Position numbers and translations under genes: made by a program. Shown in pieces: positions 1 through 12,350 of a stretch of 64,000 nucleotides of DNA. Under the pieces are notes generated by a model. The model saw only the letters and a program-made list of their open reading frames with translations. It had not been told where the DNA came from and ran no database searches. The DNA lies in the NCBI RefSeq assembly GCF_902686445.1, contig NC_062218.1:134587241-134651240 (forward strand), in the 5' to 3' direction. Positions within the stretch are counted from its first letter, which is position 1. Each line of letters begins with the position of its first letter. Source of the DNA: Sciurus carolinensis. Taxonomy: Eukaryota; Chordata; Mammalia; Rodentia; Sciuridae.

Positions 1-2190
1 AATTGGCTCTTTCATCAATGTATTATGCCCTTCCTTATTGTAAAACTTTTGACTTGTAGTCTGTTTTGGCTGATATTAGTATGACCATTCCAGATCTCTT
101 CTGATTACTATTTACATAGAATTTCTTTTTCCTTCCTTTAAATTTTTCAACCTCTTTTTTTAATTTGGATCTAAATTGCTTCATATAGACAGCATATCAT
201 TAGATCATGTTTTATTTTGTTTTTAAACAAAATATCAACCTTTTAATCAGAGCATTTAATCCACCTATATTTAAAGTCATTACTGATAAGGGAGGACAGA
301 ATTCTGCTGTATGGTTTAATTTGTTTTGTACATGTCATATCTATTTTATTCCTCAATTTCTCAAATTTTGTGTTTGATTTCTCTAGTATACTATTTTGAT
401 TTATTTCTTATTTCTATTTCTGTGTATTTTAAAGTTATTTTCTTAGTGATTGCCCTAGACATTATGACTATTATCTTAAACATGTAACAATCTAGTTGAA
501 ATTAATACCAGCTTAGTTTCAATAGTATATAAAAACTCTACTTCTAATCAGCTCTATCTTCTTTACTCTTTAGAATGTTATTGTCACAAATTATATCTTT
601 ATATATTATGTGCTCATTAACAAATTTATAATTATTATTTTTTGCATATATCTATTAACTCATATAGGAACAAAAGAGAGGAGTTGAAAACCAAGAATAT
701 GTAGTTACCTTTACTGGTGTTCTTTAGTTTTTTAAGAAGAATTTGAGTTACTACTTAATATCCTTTTTTTTTCAACCTTAAGGACTTCCATAAACATTTC
801 TTAGAGGACAGATTGACACAAATTCCCTTGGGAATGTCTTAATTTTAAATGTATATTTAAGGATAATTTTGCTGGATATAAAATTCCTAGTTTACAGTAT
901 TTTTCTTGATCAGCATTTACAGTAAGTTTTCCACTGCTTTCTGACTGCCATAGTTTTGAATGAGAAGTCAATTGTTAATCTTACTAAGGATATCATGTAT
1001 GCTGTGGCAAGTACTTCTGTCTTGTTGCTTTCAAGATTGTGTCTTTTGATAATTTGATTACAATGTGTCTTAGCATGTTTTTCTTTGAATTTGTGAAACT
1101 TGGAGTTAATTGAACTCCTTAGATGTGTAGATTTCTGCCTTTTTATCAAAGTTGGGGACTTTGGGTCTCTTTCTTTCTTTTTTCTTTTTCCTGTGGGGCT
1201 GGGGTTTGAACTCAGGGTCTTGCACACATTAGGCAAATATTCTGCCATTGAGCTGCAGCCCTAACTTGGCCATTGTTTCTTAAAATGTTCTTTCTCTCCT
1301 CTCTTGGGAATTCGAATTATGTGCATTTAGGTGTACTTGGTGGTGTCCCACAGGTCTCTTAGACTCTGATCAATATACTTCTTTCTTTTTTTCCTCAAAA
1401 TACTTCCTCAGGGCTTATAGATTGGCTCTATGTTGGAGAATTCCTTCATTGCTTAGCCAGACTATTGACAATGCTTCCTTAGCCTTCACAACCTATAAGC
1501 ACAGAGCCTGAAGGTCAGCCAGAGGTGAAAATTTTGGGTATTCCGTTTTTTTCTTGAGCATTCATCTAGTCCTGAACCTGTCTGGTATACAGGGGCAGGT
1601 TTCTAATTTCTCTGGTGTACCCAGGAGTTTCCAAAGTCCTCATTTTCCCAAGTTTATCCTTCTCCAGCCTCTTCCTCCCCAAAAGAATCTGTTTATTTTG
1701 TGCCTACCCAAATTGTTATTGCTTTTGCCAGGTGGCCAAAGCTTGTCCCAGGTGGCTTTAAGTGCTTTTGTCAACCATCATTTGGGAAACCACATCAGCC
1801 CTGGTGAAGTCCCAAGGCTGGTGAAACAAAGGCAAACCCCAAGATAGGTTGAAACCCAATTCTTTGGGAATATGATTTTTGTTGTTCTCTCTAGCATCAT
1901 TAATATGCCAAGAATGAGGGCTACCATATTTATGAAATGGCTAAGCTGGGGAGTAGAGTTTGGTAAGCAGGTAAATGAAAATACTACAGCACTCTATTAC
2001 TGAAATTCATCAGCTTCTTTCTTTTTTCTTCAAACATTCCCTGGTTGTTGAAAGTTTCTGATTGAATTCTGCAATTTAAGGAAGTTGATTCTGGCAGATG
2101 TACCAGCTTATTTGTTACTTTTATGGAGGGACAGAGTTAGGCATTGTCAACTCTGTCATTTTGGTGATGTCTTCTTCCTTATATACATTT
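1..2190 (-). mobile_element. Old L1 (L1M/HAL1-type) remnant, antisense
   Basis: Read on the minus strand this resembles an ancient L1. The 5' region lies at about 1480-2190, an ORF1-like part at about 780-1450 with a 112-codon open remnant at 910-1248, and the sequence following ORF1 extends to the window edge. Typical antisense landmarks are the phrase around 'gtggtgtcccacaggtctctt' near 1341-1363 and the 'agcatttaatccacctatattt' block near 252. An ID SINE interrupts it at 1167-1262. The element is heavily mutated and runs off the left end. Subfamily is uncertain. Confidence 0.6.
1167..1262 (-). mobile_element. ID-type SINE inside old L1
   Basis: On the minus strand the body runs from a diverged 'ggctgcagctcaatggcag' head (RNA polymerase III A-box region) to 'ccctgagttcaaaccccag' (B-box region), then an A-rich tail with interspersed G. 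This is the tRNA-Ala-derived ID structure. It splits the L1 ORF1 remnant and so inserted after the L1. Confidence 0.75.
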
Positions 2191-2302
2191 TAACTTGTCA
2201 GAATCAACTTCATATTTATGTTACCTTAACTCCAGTGAGAGAGGGAAATGTTACTCTAATATCGTACTATGCTTTCACTCCTTGTCTTTGTACGACTATT
2301 GC

Positions 2303-2837
2303 TGTACATCTTATCTTGGTTTTCTATTGCTTTTGTAACAAATTACTATAACTTTAGTGGCTTATGTAAGGTGATTTTATTATTTTACAGTTTTCAAGGT
2401 TAGAAGTCTGAAATGGTCCTCACTGACCTAAAATCAAATATTGGCAGGGCTTTGTTCCTTCTGGAGGCTCCAGGGGAGGATCTGTTTCCTTGCCCTTTCC
2501 AGTTTCTGGAGGCCACCTGCATTCCTTGGCTCATGATGCCCTTCCTCCATCTTCAAAGCCAACAGTATCAGGCCAAGTACTTCTCATGTTGATATCTCCC
2601 CAGTTCTCTCTCTCTGCCTCCTTCTTTTACCTTTAAGGCCCCTTCTGATTACAGTGGGCCATCTTGGTTAATCAAGGATCATTTCGATACTGTAAAATCA
2701 TCTTATTTGCAACTTTAATTATTATTTACCATGCAACCGCACATATTCACAGTTTTTGGTGATTGGGACATGCAACCTCATATATATAGGTTCTGGGACA
2801 TGGACATCTTTGGAGGGCCATGATTCTGCCTACTGCA
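2303..2837 (-). mobile_element. MaLR (MLT1-like) LTR, antisense
   Basis: The right edge reads as a diverged 'ggaggaccatgattctgcctactgca' block (2812-2837), whose minus-strand form is a typical MLT1 start, TG-rich with the phrase for 'ccaaagatgtccatgtcc'. The left end carries 'taacaaattactataac', the antisense of the LTR 3' end. It is about 530 bp with no internal retroviral sequence beside it, so a solitary LTR. The left boundary is approximate. Confidence 0.65.
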
Positions 2838-2839
2838 CA

Positions 2840-4775
2840 TGCGTATATCCAAGGATACATTGTTATAACTATTTTATATAATTTTATATTAAAGGAAGCC
2901 GAAAATAAAGAACAAGTATATATTTATAGTTTGTTATAATGAACTTTTTGATTTACCATTTCTGGTTCTCTTCATATTGTTCCTGTGGATTTGGTTACCA
3001 TCTGGTGTCTTTTCTTTCTCCAATATAGCTTTGTTCCCACCTACCTCCATTGTGATGTTATTGTTAAATATATTACTTTTCTTTATTCTATGGGCCCAAC
3101 TATACAGTTACATACATATGTTTTATATAATTGTGTTTTAAGTCAGGTAAGGGAAGAAACATGCATTTATACTGTCTTTAATAATTACCTACTTAGGTAA
3201 TGCTCTTTGGTTTTTGTGTGTGAATTCACATTATCATCTGTGTCATTTGCTTTCAGCCTAAAACACTTCTTTTTAATATGTCTCATAAGATGGGTCTGCT
3301 CAAAGAAAATTCTCTCCATTTTTATGTGTCTGGGACTGCTTGTATCTCACCTTCATTTTGAAAAGTAGTTTTGCTAGATGTAAGATTCTCAGTTGAAAGT
3401 TTTCACTTTGAATATGCTTTTCTACTGCCTTCTGTCTTCTATTACTTTTTATGAGAAGTCAGCTGTAAATAGTATTGAGGTTCCCTCATATGTGAGAAGA
3501 TATTTTTCTCTTGCCACTTTCAAAATTTGCACTTTTGTCTTTCTTCAGTTTTCTATGATGCTTCTGGGTGTGGATTTCTGCATTTAGCCTACTTGAAGTT
3601 TTTCGAGTTTCTTGGATACATTCACTAATGTATTTCATCAACTCTAAGAAGTTTTCAGTCACCGGGTCTTTTTTTCCCCTCGCTTCCTGCACACTCCTCC
3701 TTCTTTTACTCCTATTATGCCTATGTTCATACCCTTAATAGCATCCCATATTTCTCTTAGACTGTGTTCATTTTTCTTCATCATTTTCCCCTCTCTTTCC
3801 TAAAATTGCCTGTCTATATATCTATTTTCATAGTTCAAATATGTTTTTGTGCTTCTTGGTCATTGTACTTTTCAACTGTAGTGTTTCCATTTGTTTTTTT
3901 TTAAAGAAATTTCTTTCTTCTAATTGATATTTTTATTGGATGAGACACTGTTATGGTAGCTTGTTTATTTCTTTTAAACATAGTGTCTTTTTGATCTTTA
4001 GACATATTTAAAATGACTGATTTGAAGTCTTTGTTAAATCTGACTTCTCTAGTCTTCTCATAGGCATGTTCTTTTGCCTGCTTCTTTCTTGTGCCTAGCT
4101 CATACTTTCCTCTTTCTTTGTAAGCCTCATTTTTTGTTGTTGAAAACTGGACATTTTAGGGACTATTTTGCAACAACTCTGGATACCTCTCTCTCTTTCT
4201 GGGGCTTGTTGTTTTGTTTGCTTGTTTGTTTCTTGACTTGGATAGACTGGTATAGTAAAGTCTGTTTCTTCCACAGCAGAAAGTCGCTGGTGTTTCTTCT
4301 CAGAGAGCACAGCCTTGGCTATGCGCACAGTCACCTCAGAAGGACAGTGGTTTTGACAGAGCTCTCTCTGACTGCTTCTTTCCCTCGTGTCTCCCGTAAG
4401 CTGTCTGCCTTATGTGATACCACACCCAACTGTTAGGCTCTACTAATTGATGACTGATTTCTTTATTATTTTTGACAATGTCTTAAGATATAACTTGCTA
4501 CATGATTTAATGTAATTAAATTTGAATAAGGCTAGTTTTGAGGCCAGTCTTTGAGGTTTGTTCTATATCTTAGAGAAATTGTGTTAGCTATTTTCCTGAT
4601 TCTTTTTAGTGAATTAGCTTTCCTATGGTTTACCTTGTTACTCTCCTAGAGCCTCCAACCTCCTCTTAAATGCTTACCACCAAAATCTTCATTGTTTTTG
4701 AGACTATACTCAGGCTTAAATTCCTCCAGACCCTGTTTCAAATATAATCAGTTTTGGACTGCCTCTTTCCTTAAA
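2840..4775 (-). mobile_element. Second old L1 (L1M/HAL1-type) remnant, antisense
   Basis: This repeats the landmarks of the remnant at 1-2190. An ORF1-like region lies at about 3290-3960 and an L1M 5'-region block ('gttgaaaactggacatttta') at about 4138. Order and strand match a minus-strand insertion. Coding is destroyed; the remaining open frames are short. It may be a second insertion or part of the same element split by the LTR at 2303-2837. Confidence 0.55.
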
Positions 4776-4781
4776 GTGTTA

Positions 4782-5224
4782 TGTTTTAGATGTGGTTTGT
4801 CCCCCAGAGGTTCATGTGTTGGCTTTGTCCTTAGGGTGATGGTGTTGGGAGAGAGTGGGAAACCTCTAATAGGTGAGACCTGGTAGGAGTCCTTAGGTCA
4901 TTTGGGGTATGTCCTTGGAAGGGATTAAGATAATTCTCCTGGGACCCCGAGTCAGGTCTTATGAGAGGGCTGTTGTAAAAGAACAAGTCCAGCTATTCCC
5001 CAGTCTTGCTTTTGTTCTTACCTGTCTTGCAATGTAACCTTTCCTCCTGCAACATACTCCTGCCATTGTGCTGCCACTGGCCATCAGGTCTTCACCAGAG
5101 CTGAGCATATGTATATCAACACCATGCCTTTGAACCTCCAGAACTGTGAACTAAACAACCTCTTTTCTTGTAAGTACCTAGCTTCAGGCATTTTGTTATA
5201 ATTGCAGAACACAGACTTAATATA
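4782..5224 (+). mobile_element. MaLR (MST/MT-like) LTR, sense
   Basis: It starts 'tgttttagatgtggtttgtc' and ends near 'aacacagacttaatata', matching the TG...CA layout of MaLR LTRs with a decayed terminus. The 3' part contains the typical 'cctccagaactgtgaactaa' stretch, where MaLR LTRs carry their polyadenylation region. This is the only recognised LTR oriented with ADAMTS2. Confidence 0.65.
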
Positions 5225-6462
5225 CTAGGCAAGCTATGAGAATCACTGCTTCAGGCATTGGTCAGAGGAAAAAGATAAAGGTAACCTCTATCTTGTCAGT
5301 TTCCCTTTCCCAAACATGAAATATCTTTCCAACACACATGATGGGATTAAGGTGATTGGGACCTCAGTATTTCTCACCCTGCTGCACCTGAGATGGAGCA
5401 CTATGAGTTAAGGCTGGATAGAAGAGAGAGCTACTGACCTACGTCTCAGCCACACTCACCAGGAATTTAACATCTGTAACGTGGACTTGCAGAAGATGAG
5501 AAATACCAATGCCTAGACTGTCCCCCTGAGTTACTGTATCCCTTCATTGGGATCTGAAGAAAGAGGGAACTCCATGTTTTGACCACACCCACTCAAGGTG
5601 GAATTCTCCTTAAGTTAAATTGGACATGGAGAGAAGGGGTCATAGCTCAGATGCCATGACAATAGCAAGATCTCTTACTGTAATTCCTGAGATCTTTCTT
5701 AACACTATTAACTCAATTTTCTTGCATAAATGATCTTTCTTTAGTAGCGTTATATTCTTAGTGCAGTTACTAGAGACTTTAACTGTTTTTGTTTACTTTT
5801 CAGTAAGTTTTACCAGTTATGGTTGGTTTTGTTGGGGTTTAATACATTCATGGGCTCCTCTTGGAACAGGTAGTTCTTAACCTTTCTTAAGGGTCACAGC
5901 AGTAGCAAAGGTAGAGGACTCTGTATCTGTCAGAGTGTATAAGGCATTATTGATGGAGATCCAAATCCATTAAGCCATAGAAAGAAATTTATTGGCACCT
6001 GCAAGTGAGACATCAGGCACAACTGGCTCAAAGAAATCTACCAAGGCTCTGTGTTTCATCCCTTCTGCATGGATTTCCTTCTTGGATTGACTCTTCACAT
6101 AAGCAGCTAACATGCTTACACTATGAGCTTATTGACCCAGGAAGAGATTTTTTTCTCTCTCTCTCTCAGTGACTATATCTCATTGAGAACCACTTAGTGG
6201 CCTCGCTTCAGTCACATGTCTTCTGCCTGCACCAATCACTGTGGCAAAAACAGGTACAGGGGGTTATGTGTCTCCCCTGCTGCTGCCTGGGGGCAAGGTG
6301 GGCATGATTTACAAAACCCTCCAGAGCCACAGCAGATCAGCTGGGTCCTTTCCCCAATAGGAAGATGGGTGCTGACTTGAAAAATCAACACAGTGTCCTC
6401 CACTTGACCCTTTAAGAAATACAAGGGTATTTATAAATAGGTGCACATGCAGTTTTGCTTAT
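5225..6462. other. No gene; possible unclassified repeat at about 5930-6420
   Basis: No coding sequence or confidently named repeat was recognised. The block 5930-6420 (with 'gaaatttattggcacctgc' and 'caccaatcactgtggc') has the feel of an old antisense LTR or interspersed repeat, but I cannot assign a family. Confidence 0.3.
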
Positions 6463-6802
6463 ACGAGTCATCCTTAGCTTATGATGGTTTGACTTATAAG
6501 GTTTTTGACTTTATAGTGGTGCAAAAACTATGCATTTACTAGAAACTGTACTTTAAGTTTTGCATGTTGATCTTTTTCCAGGACAGCAGTGTGTGGTGAG
6601 GTACTCTCACCATGGCGGGCAGTAGTAGTGAGTTGCAGCTATTACTACATCAGCCATGGAGAAGTATTGACACTCTATACTGTACTGTGTCGCTAAGCTA
6701 GGGTCCTCCGTAGGTTAGGTGTATTCAATGAATTTTTGACATATTTTTTTCAATTTATAGTGGATTTAATAGGACATAACCTCATAGTCAAAGAGCATCT
6801 GT
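6463..6802 (+). mobile_element. Non-autonomous Tigger-type DNA transposon (MER8/Tigger2-like)
   Basis: The two ends are near-inverted: a left 'tccttagcttatgatggttt' region and a right 'tagtggatttaataggacataacctcatagtcaaagagcatctgta' region, in keeping with terminal inverted repeats of the mariner/Tigger superfamily. The roughly 340-bp length and the 'gtaggttaggtgtattcaatg' landmark fit a MER8-like element. There is no transposase. Confidence 0.6.
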
Positions 6803-8033
6803 AGTTAATTTTCATGCACCATGAATCTGTTTGACATACTCAGAACTTAAAAACAAACTTCACAAGAGTTATCTCTTTTGATTGTGTTTTTCATGCAAAA
6901 ATGAAGGGCCACTCTTGAAAAACTGAAATAAATTTGAATTGCGCAAGTAAAAAGCAAACTTGAAGTCTGCCCAAAAGTCAACTTCTCCAAGAAGGCTGCT
7001 GTCTTTGGACTTTCATAAATGGAAATTACAGAATGGCCTTTGACATGGCAATTTTCACGTCATTTTGAACCTCAAATTGATTTTGACTCCTTTCAGATGG
7101 CAATGAGGCTGAAAAAACTGACTCATGGAAGTGCAGAATAACAAACCAAGCTTGCCTGGCCTTGCTGGACAGGGGAGCCTCACTGGGTTGATGTGCTGTC
7201 ACCTTATTTTCCACAAGTGTGAAGTCATTCCTGGCAATGTGGGTCTCGTGGAGGCTGGCTGGGGCAGCAAGCACCAGCCACCAGTCCATGGTCACATATG
7301 AAAGCTGCTTGAGGTGAGGCAAGTATCTATCTCATGCTGTGGGGTCTCCAGGTTTCTTCCACACTGTCCCTGTTGATGCAGTGACAAGGCCTGCAGTGGC
7401 ATGGCTGCTGGTTCTGGAATGTTCTCTCCTGCCTTTGGCTTACTGTCCAGTTTCCTCTTGGCCAAAGGACTCCATTGTTCTCTTACAACTATCACAAGGA
7501 GACTTGGTTTACCTCATCTCTGGGTGCTTAAACTCACCCATCAAGAAATTAGGATTGAAGGTAACTCCTCCCATCAAATTCTCCTGAGAGTTAGGGCTCC
7601 TCCTCTTTCAGAAAGTTAGAGATTCCTCTCCTGAATTGAGCCAAATTTGTTAAAGTTGTCTTCTGCAATTTCCATAGAGTTCTACTAGAAGAATGGAACT
7701 CCATGTTCCTCTTCTCCAGATGAAACTTCTGGAAAAGCTCTGAATCTGATCACTTTTATGGTTTCCACAGAGGTAACCAAGATTTCTGTCAGTGTCTCTA
7801 GTGGCACTGGCTGCCAAGGTCAAGGCATGAAGTGGGTGGGGCTTCTGTCTTCAAGAAAGTGGCCAAGTCCGCATGTTGACATCCATTATGGGAACTCATC
7901 TGGCACAGGATCAAGTTCTGAAAAATTTCTTAATAGTTTGACCACAGAAACAGCTTTCAAGTTTTCCAAAAAGGACTCACCAACTGGATTTTCCTTTGAT
8001 GATGTTATTAGTCATACCCTAGACCTTTGTCTT
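6803..8033. other. Unique intronic sequence, nothing recognised
   Basis: Open frames of up to 108 codons are present on both strands, but none resembles a known protein and none is flanked by convincing splice signals. No repeat family was recognised. Confidence 0.4.
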
Positions 8034-8384
8034 TGTCTGTTTTCTGTTGCTATAACAAAGTATCTTAGAGTGGGTAATTTATAAAGCATAGAAGTTTATT
8101 TGGCTTATGGTCCTGAAGGCAGCGAAGTTCAAGAGCAGGGTGCTGTCATCTGGTGCTGCAACACGATATGGTGGAGGGTATCACATGGCAAGACAGAGCA
8201 AGCATGCTAGTTTAAATCCCTCTACTTATAAAGCCACTAGTTCCATCATTGGGGCCCCACCCTCATGGCCTCATCCAACCCTAGTGCCTCCCAAAGTCTC
8301 CACCTCCAAATGGCATCAGCATATGGATTTGGGGATTATGTTTTCAATACATGAACTTTGGGAGGACACATTCAAACCACAGCA
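8034..8384 (-). mobile_element. MaLR-type solitary LTR, antisense
   Basis: The antisense 3' end is 'tgttgctataacaaagtatc' followed by 'gtaatttataaagcatagaa'. The antisense 5' end is 'acacattcaaaccacagca' at 8366-8384. The layout and about 350-bp length match ERVL-MaLR LTRs and the other copies in this window. The left boundary is uncertain by a few bases. Confidence 0.75.
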
Positions 8385-9845
8385 GCGTTCTTTTGCCAGT
8401 GGCCCCAGTTCCTGCGTCATCGATTTCAGCTTTACACTCTGATGACTGTCTCATCCATATTCACTCCAAAACCCCTTCTGCCCAGCTAGGACCTCCTGTC
8501 CACTAAAGCTGTTGCCTTGTGACAGTCCCTCGCTCTGGGAACCTGTCTCCATCCCCTACACAGCTTTCTTATCTTACATCACATGTTCCTTCACTGCAAG
8601 CACTCTTGCTTTGTAACATTTGCTAGACAAAGCCATAGTCCTGGAAAAATGAAACCTTCCACCTGCCTCACACCTGCACAGGTACCCCTGAGCAGAGCTA
8701 GAGGAAGACACTGAGCATCGCTCTTGGTCTCACTTATAATTATGATCACCAGCAAACCTCCATTGGGCGCGTTAGGCTGCTAGCAACCAGACGTTTCTCC
8801 TCAGTGTTTGCTGTCTGCTGCCACGCAACGTTTCATCTTTTCTCACCTCCAGCATCTCCCCATCCTCATTCACACCTGATGATTTCCCTCTCCTTTTGGC
8901 TCTTGTTCTTTTTTTTTCCCCCTCTTCCTTGGCAACAAAACTCCCAAAAGAAGAGTCACTGTCTCCGTTCCTGTCCTTCCATTCTCTTTTTTTGCAGACT
9001 TAACTCTGCCCAAGTCATCCTGGTTAAGGTCACCCATGGCTTCTCTGTTGCTGAATCCATGGTCTTGTTCTCATTTGTCGTCCAACTATGGGGTACGGTT
9101 GGCTCCTTCTGCCCACTTGGTGTAGTTTTTAAGGACATCCCACTTCCTTGGTCTGTGACCTCGGCTCCACTAGTTAAACTTCTGTCTCCTTTGCTGATTC
9201 TCTTCTCCTTCCCACACTCTTTTACTGTTGGCAAGATCCTGGGAATAGTCCTTGGAGCTCTTCTTATCTGCTTCCTTCTACTCCTCACCGTTAGTGATCT
9301 CATTCATCTGTTGTTCTAAGTTCCATGTAGATACAGTCAACTTGAAATGAAAATATATAGAGATGGATCTCCAAGCAAAAGATTTATTTGGGAAATATAT
9401 TCAAGAAATAGAATTGCAATCCAGGACATGTGCATAGACCAGGGTGACCTCAGGTACATCCAGAGAACAAAGGAAAATGCCAGGGTTTTGCTGGGGAAAG
9501 AGAAGGTTATACAAGTTTTTATGAAAGAAAATTTATTGTTGCTGGTGACATCTTACTGGAGTGGGTGAGTTCTGACTGGAGTCAGTAATTGCTAGGTAAG
9601 ATTTATAGGCTTGGAGTCATAGTTAGCCCCTTAGAGTTTCGGATTGTGCTTGTGAGAGTTTTGAAACAGAAAGGAATAGGCAACCCAAGTGTTTTCCCCT
9701 ATGACCTCTTGACTCTTTTGGTGGGCTGTGACACAAATGACTCCATTTTGTATAATCTCCAGCCCAGATCTCTCTCCTATTTCCCCAAACCATAGTCCAA
9801 CTCTGTCCTCAACCTCTTGGAAGCCTATTAGAAATATACGACTCA
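8385..9845. other. Intronic sequence, pyrimidine-rich in part, nothing recognised
   Basis: About 8820-9000 is strongly T/C-rich. The long + strand frame there is Phe/Leu/Ser/Pro-rich, as expected of chance translation of pyrimidine tracts. No coding or repeat call is supported. Confidence 0.4.
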
Positions 9846-9980
9846 GGCTGGGGTTGTGGCTCAGTGTTAGAGTGCTTGCCCAGCATGTGTGGGGCACTGG
9901 GTTCAATGCTCAGCACCACATAAAAATGAATAAATAAAATAAAGGTATTATGTCCATCTACAACTTAAAAAAAAAAAAAA
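9846..9980 (+). mobile_element. Squirrel-type ID SINE with extended A/T-rich tail
   Basis: The body starts 'ggctggggttgtggctcag' and contains a B-box-like 'gggttcaatgctcagcacca'. It is followed by a (A)nT-rich 'ataaataaaataaaggtatt' tail and a terminal poly(A). It is flanked by a slightly diverged target duplication, 'gaaatatacgactca' at 9831-9845 and 'gaatatacaactca' at 9981-9994. Intact polymerase III-type boxes are visible, but this is a retroposon, not a tRNA gene. Confidence 0.88.
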
Positions 9981-10009
9981 GAATATACAACTCAACGAAC
10001 CCCAAACTG

Positions 10010-11075
10010 AACTCTGGAGTTTGCCCTCTCCCCAGCTCTACCTGCTGCCTTCCCTGTCTATGTGGGTGGCTACTCCTTCCTTCCCTTTGCATAGCCAGAG
10101 GCCTGGAGTTATGGTTGATCTTTCTTCCCTCTCACACATCCCACATGCAATCTATCAGGGAACATGTTGACTTTTCTTTCAAATCCCACCGGATTCTGAC
10201 CACTTCCTACCACCTCCACTGATTCCACATGGGGCCAAGCCACTGGCCTCTCTCCTGTGTGACTGCAGAGGCCTCCCAACAGGCCTTCCTCCTCTCCCAC
10301 CTCTGTCCCTCCTGAGCAGTGAAACTCTCTTTTTCTCTAATAGTCATATTGACAGATAATTCACATCTTATACAATTCACATATTTAAAGTATACAATTG
10401 AGTGGTTTTTAATATAACTCACAGTCTTCAACCATCCTCACTGACCATGTAGGACAATGGCATCATCCCATGCCCCATTTCCCCTCACTACCCTCTACAC
10501 AACCACTGTTGAACTTCCTGTCTCTGTGATTTGCCCATTCTGGGTAGTTCCTGTAAATAGAATCCTGCACTATGAGGCCTTTAGTCAGTGATTCTTTGAT
10601 GTCTTCCATCAGATCATGGTAGTCCACTGCTCACCATGCTTTATAATGTACTGGGCTCTCTGTGATCAGTCCCTTTGTCCTCTCTGATCCCATTGTCTCC
10701 TGTTTTCCCTCTTAATCTATTCCTGCCACGCTGGCCTTCTTGCCCTTCTTCCCAAGGCCCCTGCACAGGTTCTTCTGTCTGGATGCTCTTTCCTCAAATG
10801 CCCATGACTCCTTCCCTCCCTTTATTGAAGTCTTTCTCTAGTTGGCTCACGTGCCCCCTCTCAGTGAGACCTGCCCTCACCATTCCGATGTTTTGCATCC
10901 TTCCAGTCCCTTCAACCCATCCTACTTTGGCATTCCTGATTCCTCTGCTCTTCATTTTCTTTTTTTTTTCCAAATCACTCACCATTTTACAGCATATTCT
11001 GTAAGTAACTTAGCTACTGTCTTTCTCTCTGCTAGAATGGAAACTCTATACAGTGACTTTGCACGTGGCTCCCTG
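10010..11075 (+). mobile_element. L2 LINE remnant, sense, interrupted by L1
   Basis: About 10010-10330 resembles the end of a CR1/L2-type ORF2; a diverged D-C-x-x-x-L-P-T-G-L-P-like stretch can be read near 10260. About 10650-11075 resembles the L2 3' region ('aggcccctgcacaggttctt', 'ctgctagaatggaaactc'). An antisense L1 fragment at 10333-10640 separates the two parts, showing the L1 landed in an existing L2. All coding capacity is lost. Confidence 0.55.
10333..10640 (-). mobile_element. L1M fragment, antisense, inside L2
   Basis: Phrases such as 'catatttaaagtatacaatt' and 'ctgtctctgtgatttgccca' are the antisense of old L1 ORF2 3' sequence. The same segment of L1 occurs at 46448-47710. Confidence 0.55.
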
Positions 11076-11269
11076 GCATATATCCCAGGTGTATCTCTGG
11101 CTTGTAGGTTTCCCATCAATAGTTGGGTGACTACTAGATTTATATACAAAAGAAATGAAGTCATCTTATCAGAAAGATACCTATACTCTCACATTTTTTG
11201 CAGCAGTATTCAAAATAGGCAAATATGGAATCAGTGAAGGATCCATTGATGGATGACTAGATAAAGAAA

Positions 11270-11271
<2 letters not shown>

Positions 11272-11298
<27 letters not shown>
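11272..11298. repeat. (TG)n microsatellite
   Basis: Thirteen or so uninterrupted TG units within the L1 remnant, directly before an inserted LTR; probably an expansion of the tg/ta-rich L1 stretch normally reading 'gtggtatatatacaca'. Confidence 0.85.
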
Positions 11299-11307
<9 letters not shown>

Positions 11308-11311
11308 ACAC

Positions 11312-11722
11312 ATGGCACAGTCACCATACTCTTCTGTTGCTGCAAAAAATTACCTGAGATAATAAACTTAAAAAGAGGAAAGTTTTATTTTGATTCATGG
11401 TTTCAGTACATAGTCACTTGGCCCTATTATTCTGGACACTATACATCATGGTGGGAGCTCATGAGGGAGAAGACCTGTTCACTTTATAGCATCCAGGAAG
11501 CAAAATTAGAAGAGGTTAGCATACCAATATCCCCTATCCAATATATATCCAATATATCCAATATCTATATCCTATATATCCAATGACCTAACTTCCTTCC
11601 ACTGGGTCAAACCTCCCAGCCTCCCAAAGGTTCCACCTCCTCCCAGTAGTGCCATAGACTGCTGACCAAGCCTTTCACATGAAGCCTTTAGGGGATACTC
11701 CAGATCAAACTATAAAAGTACG
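11312..11722 (-). mobile_element. MaLR-type solitary LTR inside L1, antisense
   Basis: Antisense landmarks run from 'cttctgttgctgcaaaaaattacc' (about 11331) to 'ccagatcaaactata' (11711-11725 region). The LTR contains an internal AT-rich tandem tract (11519-11583) of CCAATATAT-like units. It divides an L1 that reads continuously on both sides. Exact edges are uncertain. Confidence 0.7.
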
Positions 11723-12256
11723 CACAATGAATAGTATTCAGTCATGAAAAAGGATGGAATTGTGTCATTTGTGACAATAGAGGTGGAATTGAAAGACATA
11801 TGAAAAGTGAAATAAGTCAGACACAGAAAGACAAAGACTGAATGTTCTCACCGGTATTGGAAGCTCAGAAAGCTGATTTCATAGGAGAAGAAAGTAGATT
11901 AGTGATTATTAGAGACTAGGAAATGAGGAGGAGGAGTATAGGGAAGATGGATAACAGGTACCCGAATACAATTAGGAGAAATAAGCTCTACTGTTCCACA
12001 GCACAGTAGGTAACTATAGTTTATAAAAATTTATTATACAATTTAAAAGAACTAGAAGAGAGGAGTTTACAGGATTCCAAGATAAAGGAATTGTAAGTGT
12101 TAAAGGAGACGGAAACGTTAATTACTCGGATTTGATCATTATACTCTGTATGCACAGTAGACAGTGGAGATGTGATATGCATCGTATCCAGTTATCACAC
12201 TGTACCCTTTAAATATGTACAATTACTATGTGTTGATTAAAAATAAAATAAGATGG

Positions 12257-12350
12257 ACTGGGGATATAGCTCAGTTGGTAGAGTGATTGCTTTGCATGCA
12301 CAAGGCCCTGAGTTCAATTCCCAGCACCACCAAAAAAAAAAAAAAAAGAA
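12257..12350 (+). mobile_element. ID SINE
   Basis: 'ctggggatatagctcagttg' (A-box region), 'gagttcaattcccagcacca' (B-box region) and a poly(A) tail form a compact, well-preserved ID element. Similar flanks, 'ttgattaaaaataaaat' before and 'ttgatttaaaaaaaat' after, suggest a diverged target duplication at the tail of the L1. Confidence 0.88.

Larger units (their letters stand above)
11160..12253 (+). mobile_element. Old L1 (L1MA-like) 3' end, sense, split by an LTR
   Basis: The first part, 11160-11311, ends in a (TG)n tract at 11272-11298. The second, about 11723-12253, carries the end of ORF2 ('gtgaaataagtcagacacag') and an L1MA-type 3' UTR ending 'ccctttaaatatgtacaatt' plus 'aaaaataaaataa'. 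The MaLR LTR at about 11312-11722 interrupts it. Confidence 0.7.

Noticed and set aside
8804..9319. 171-codon hydrophobic + strand frame that looks like a membrane protein
   Set aside because: The hydrophobicity follows from T/C-rich DNA; the opposite strand is open for 115 codons, and no domain or splice context is visible.
11519..11583. CRISPR-like short repeats (CCAATATAT units)
   Set aside because: A mammalian AT-rich microsatellite inside an LTR; no spacers of regular length and no cas genes.
12257..12350. tRNA gene suggested by A-box and B-box-like sequences
   Set aside because: The body has an ID SINE layout with a poly(A) tail and flanking duplication, and lacks a proper acceptor stem.
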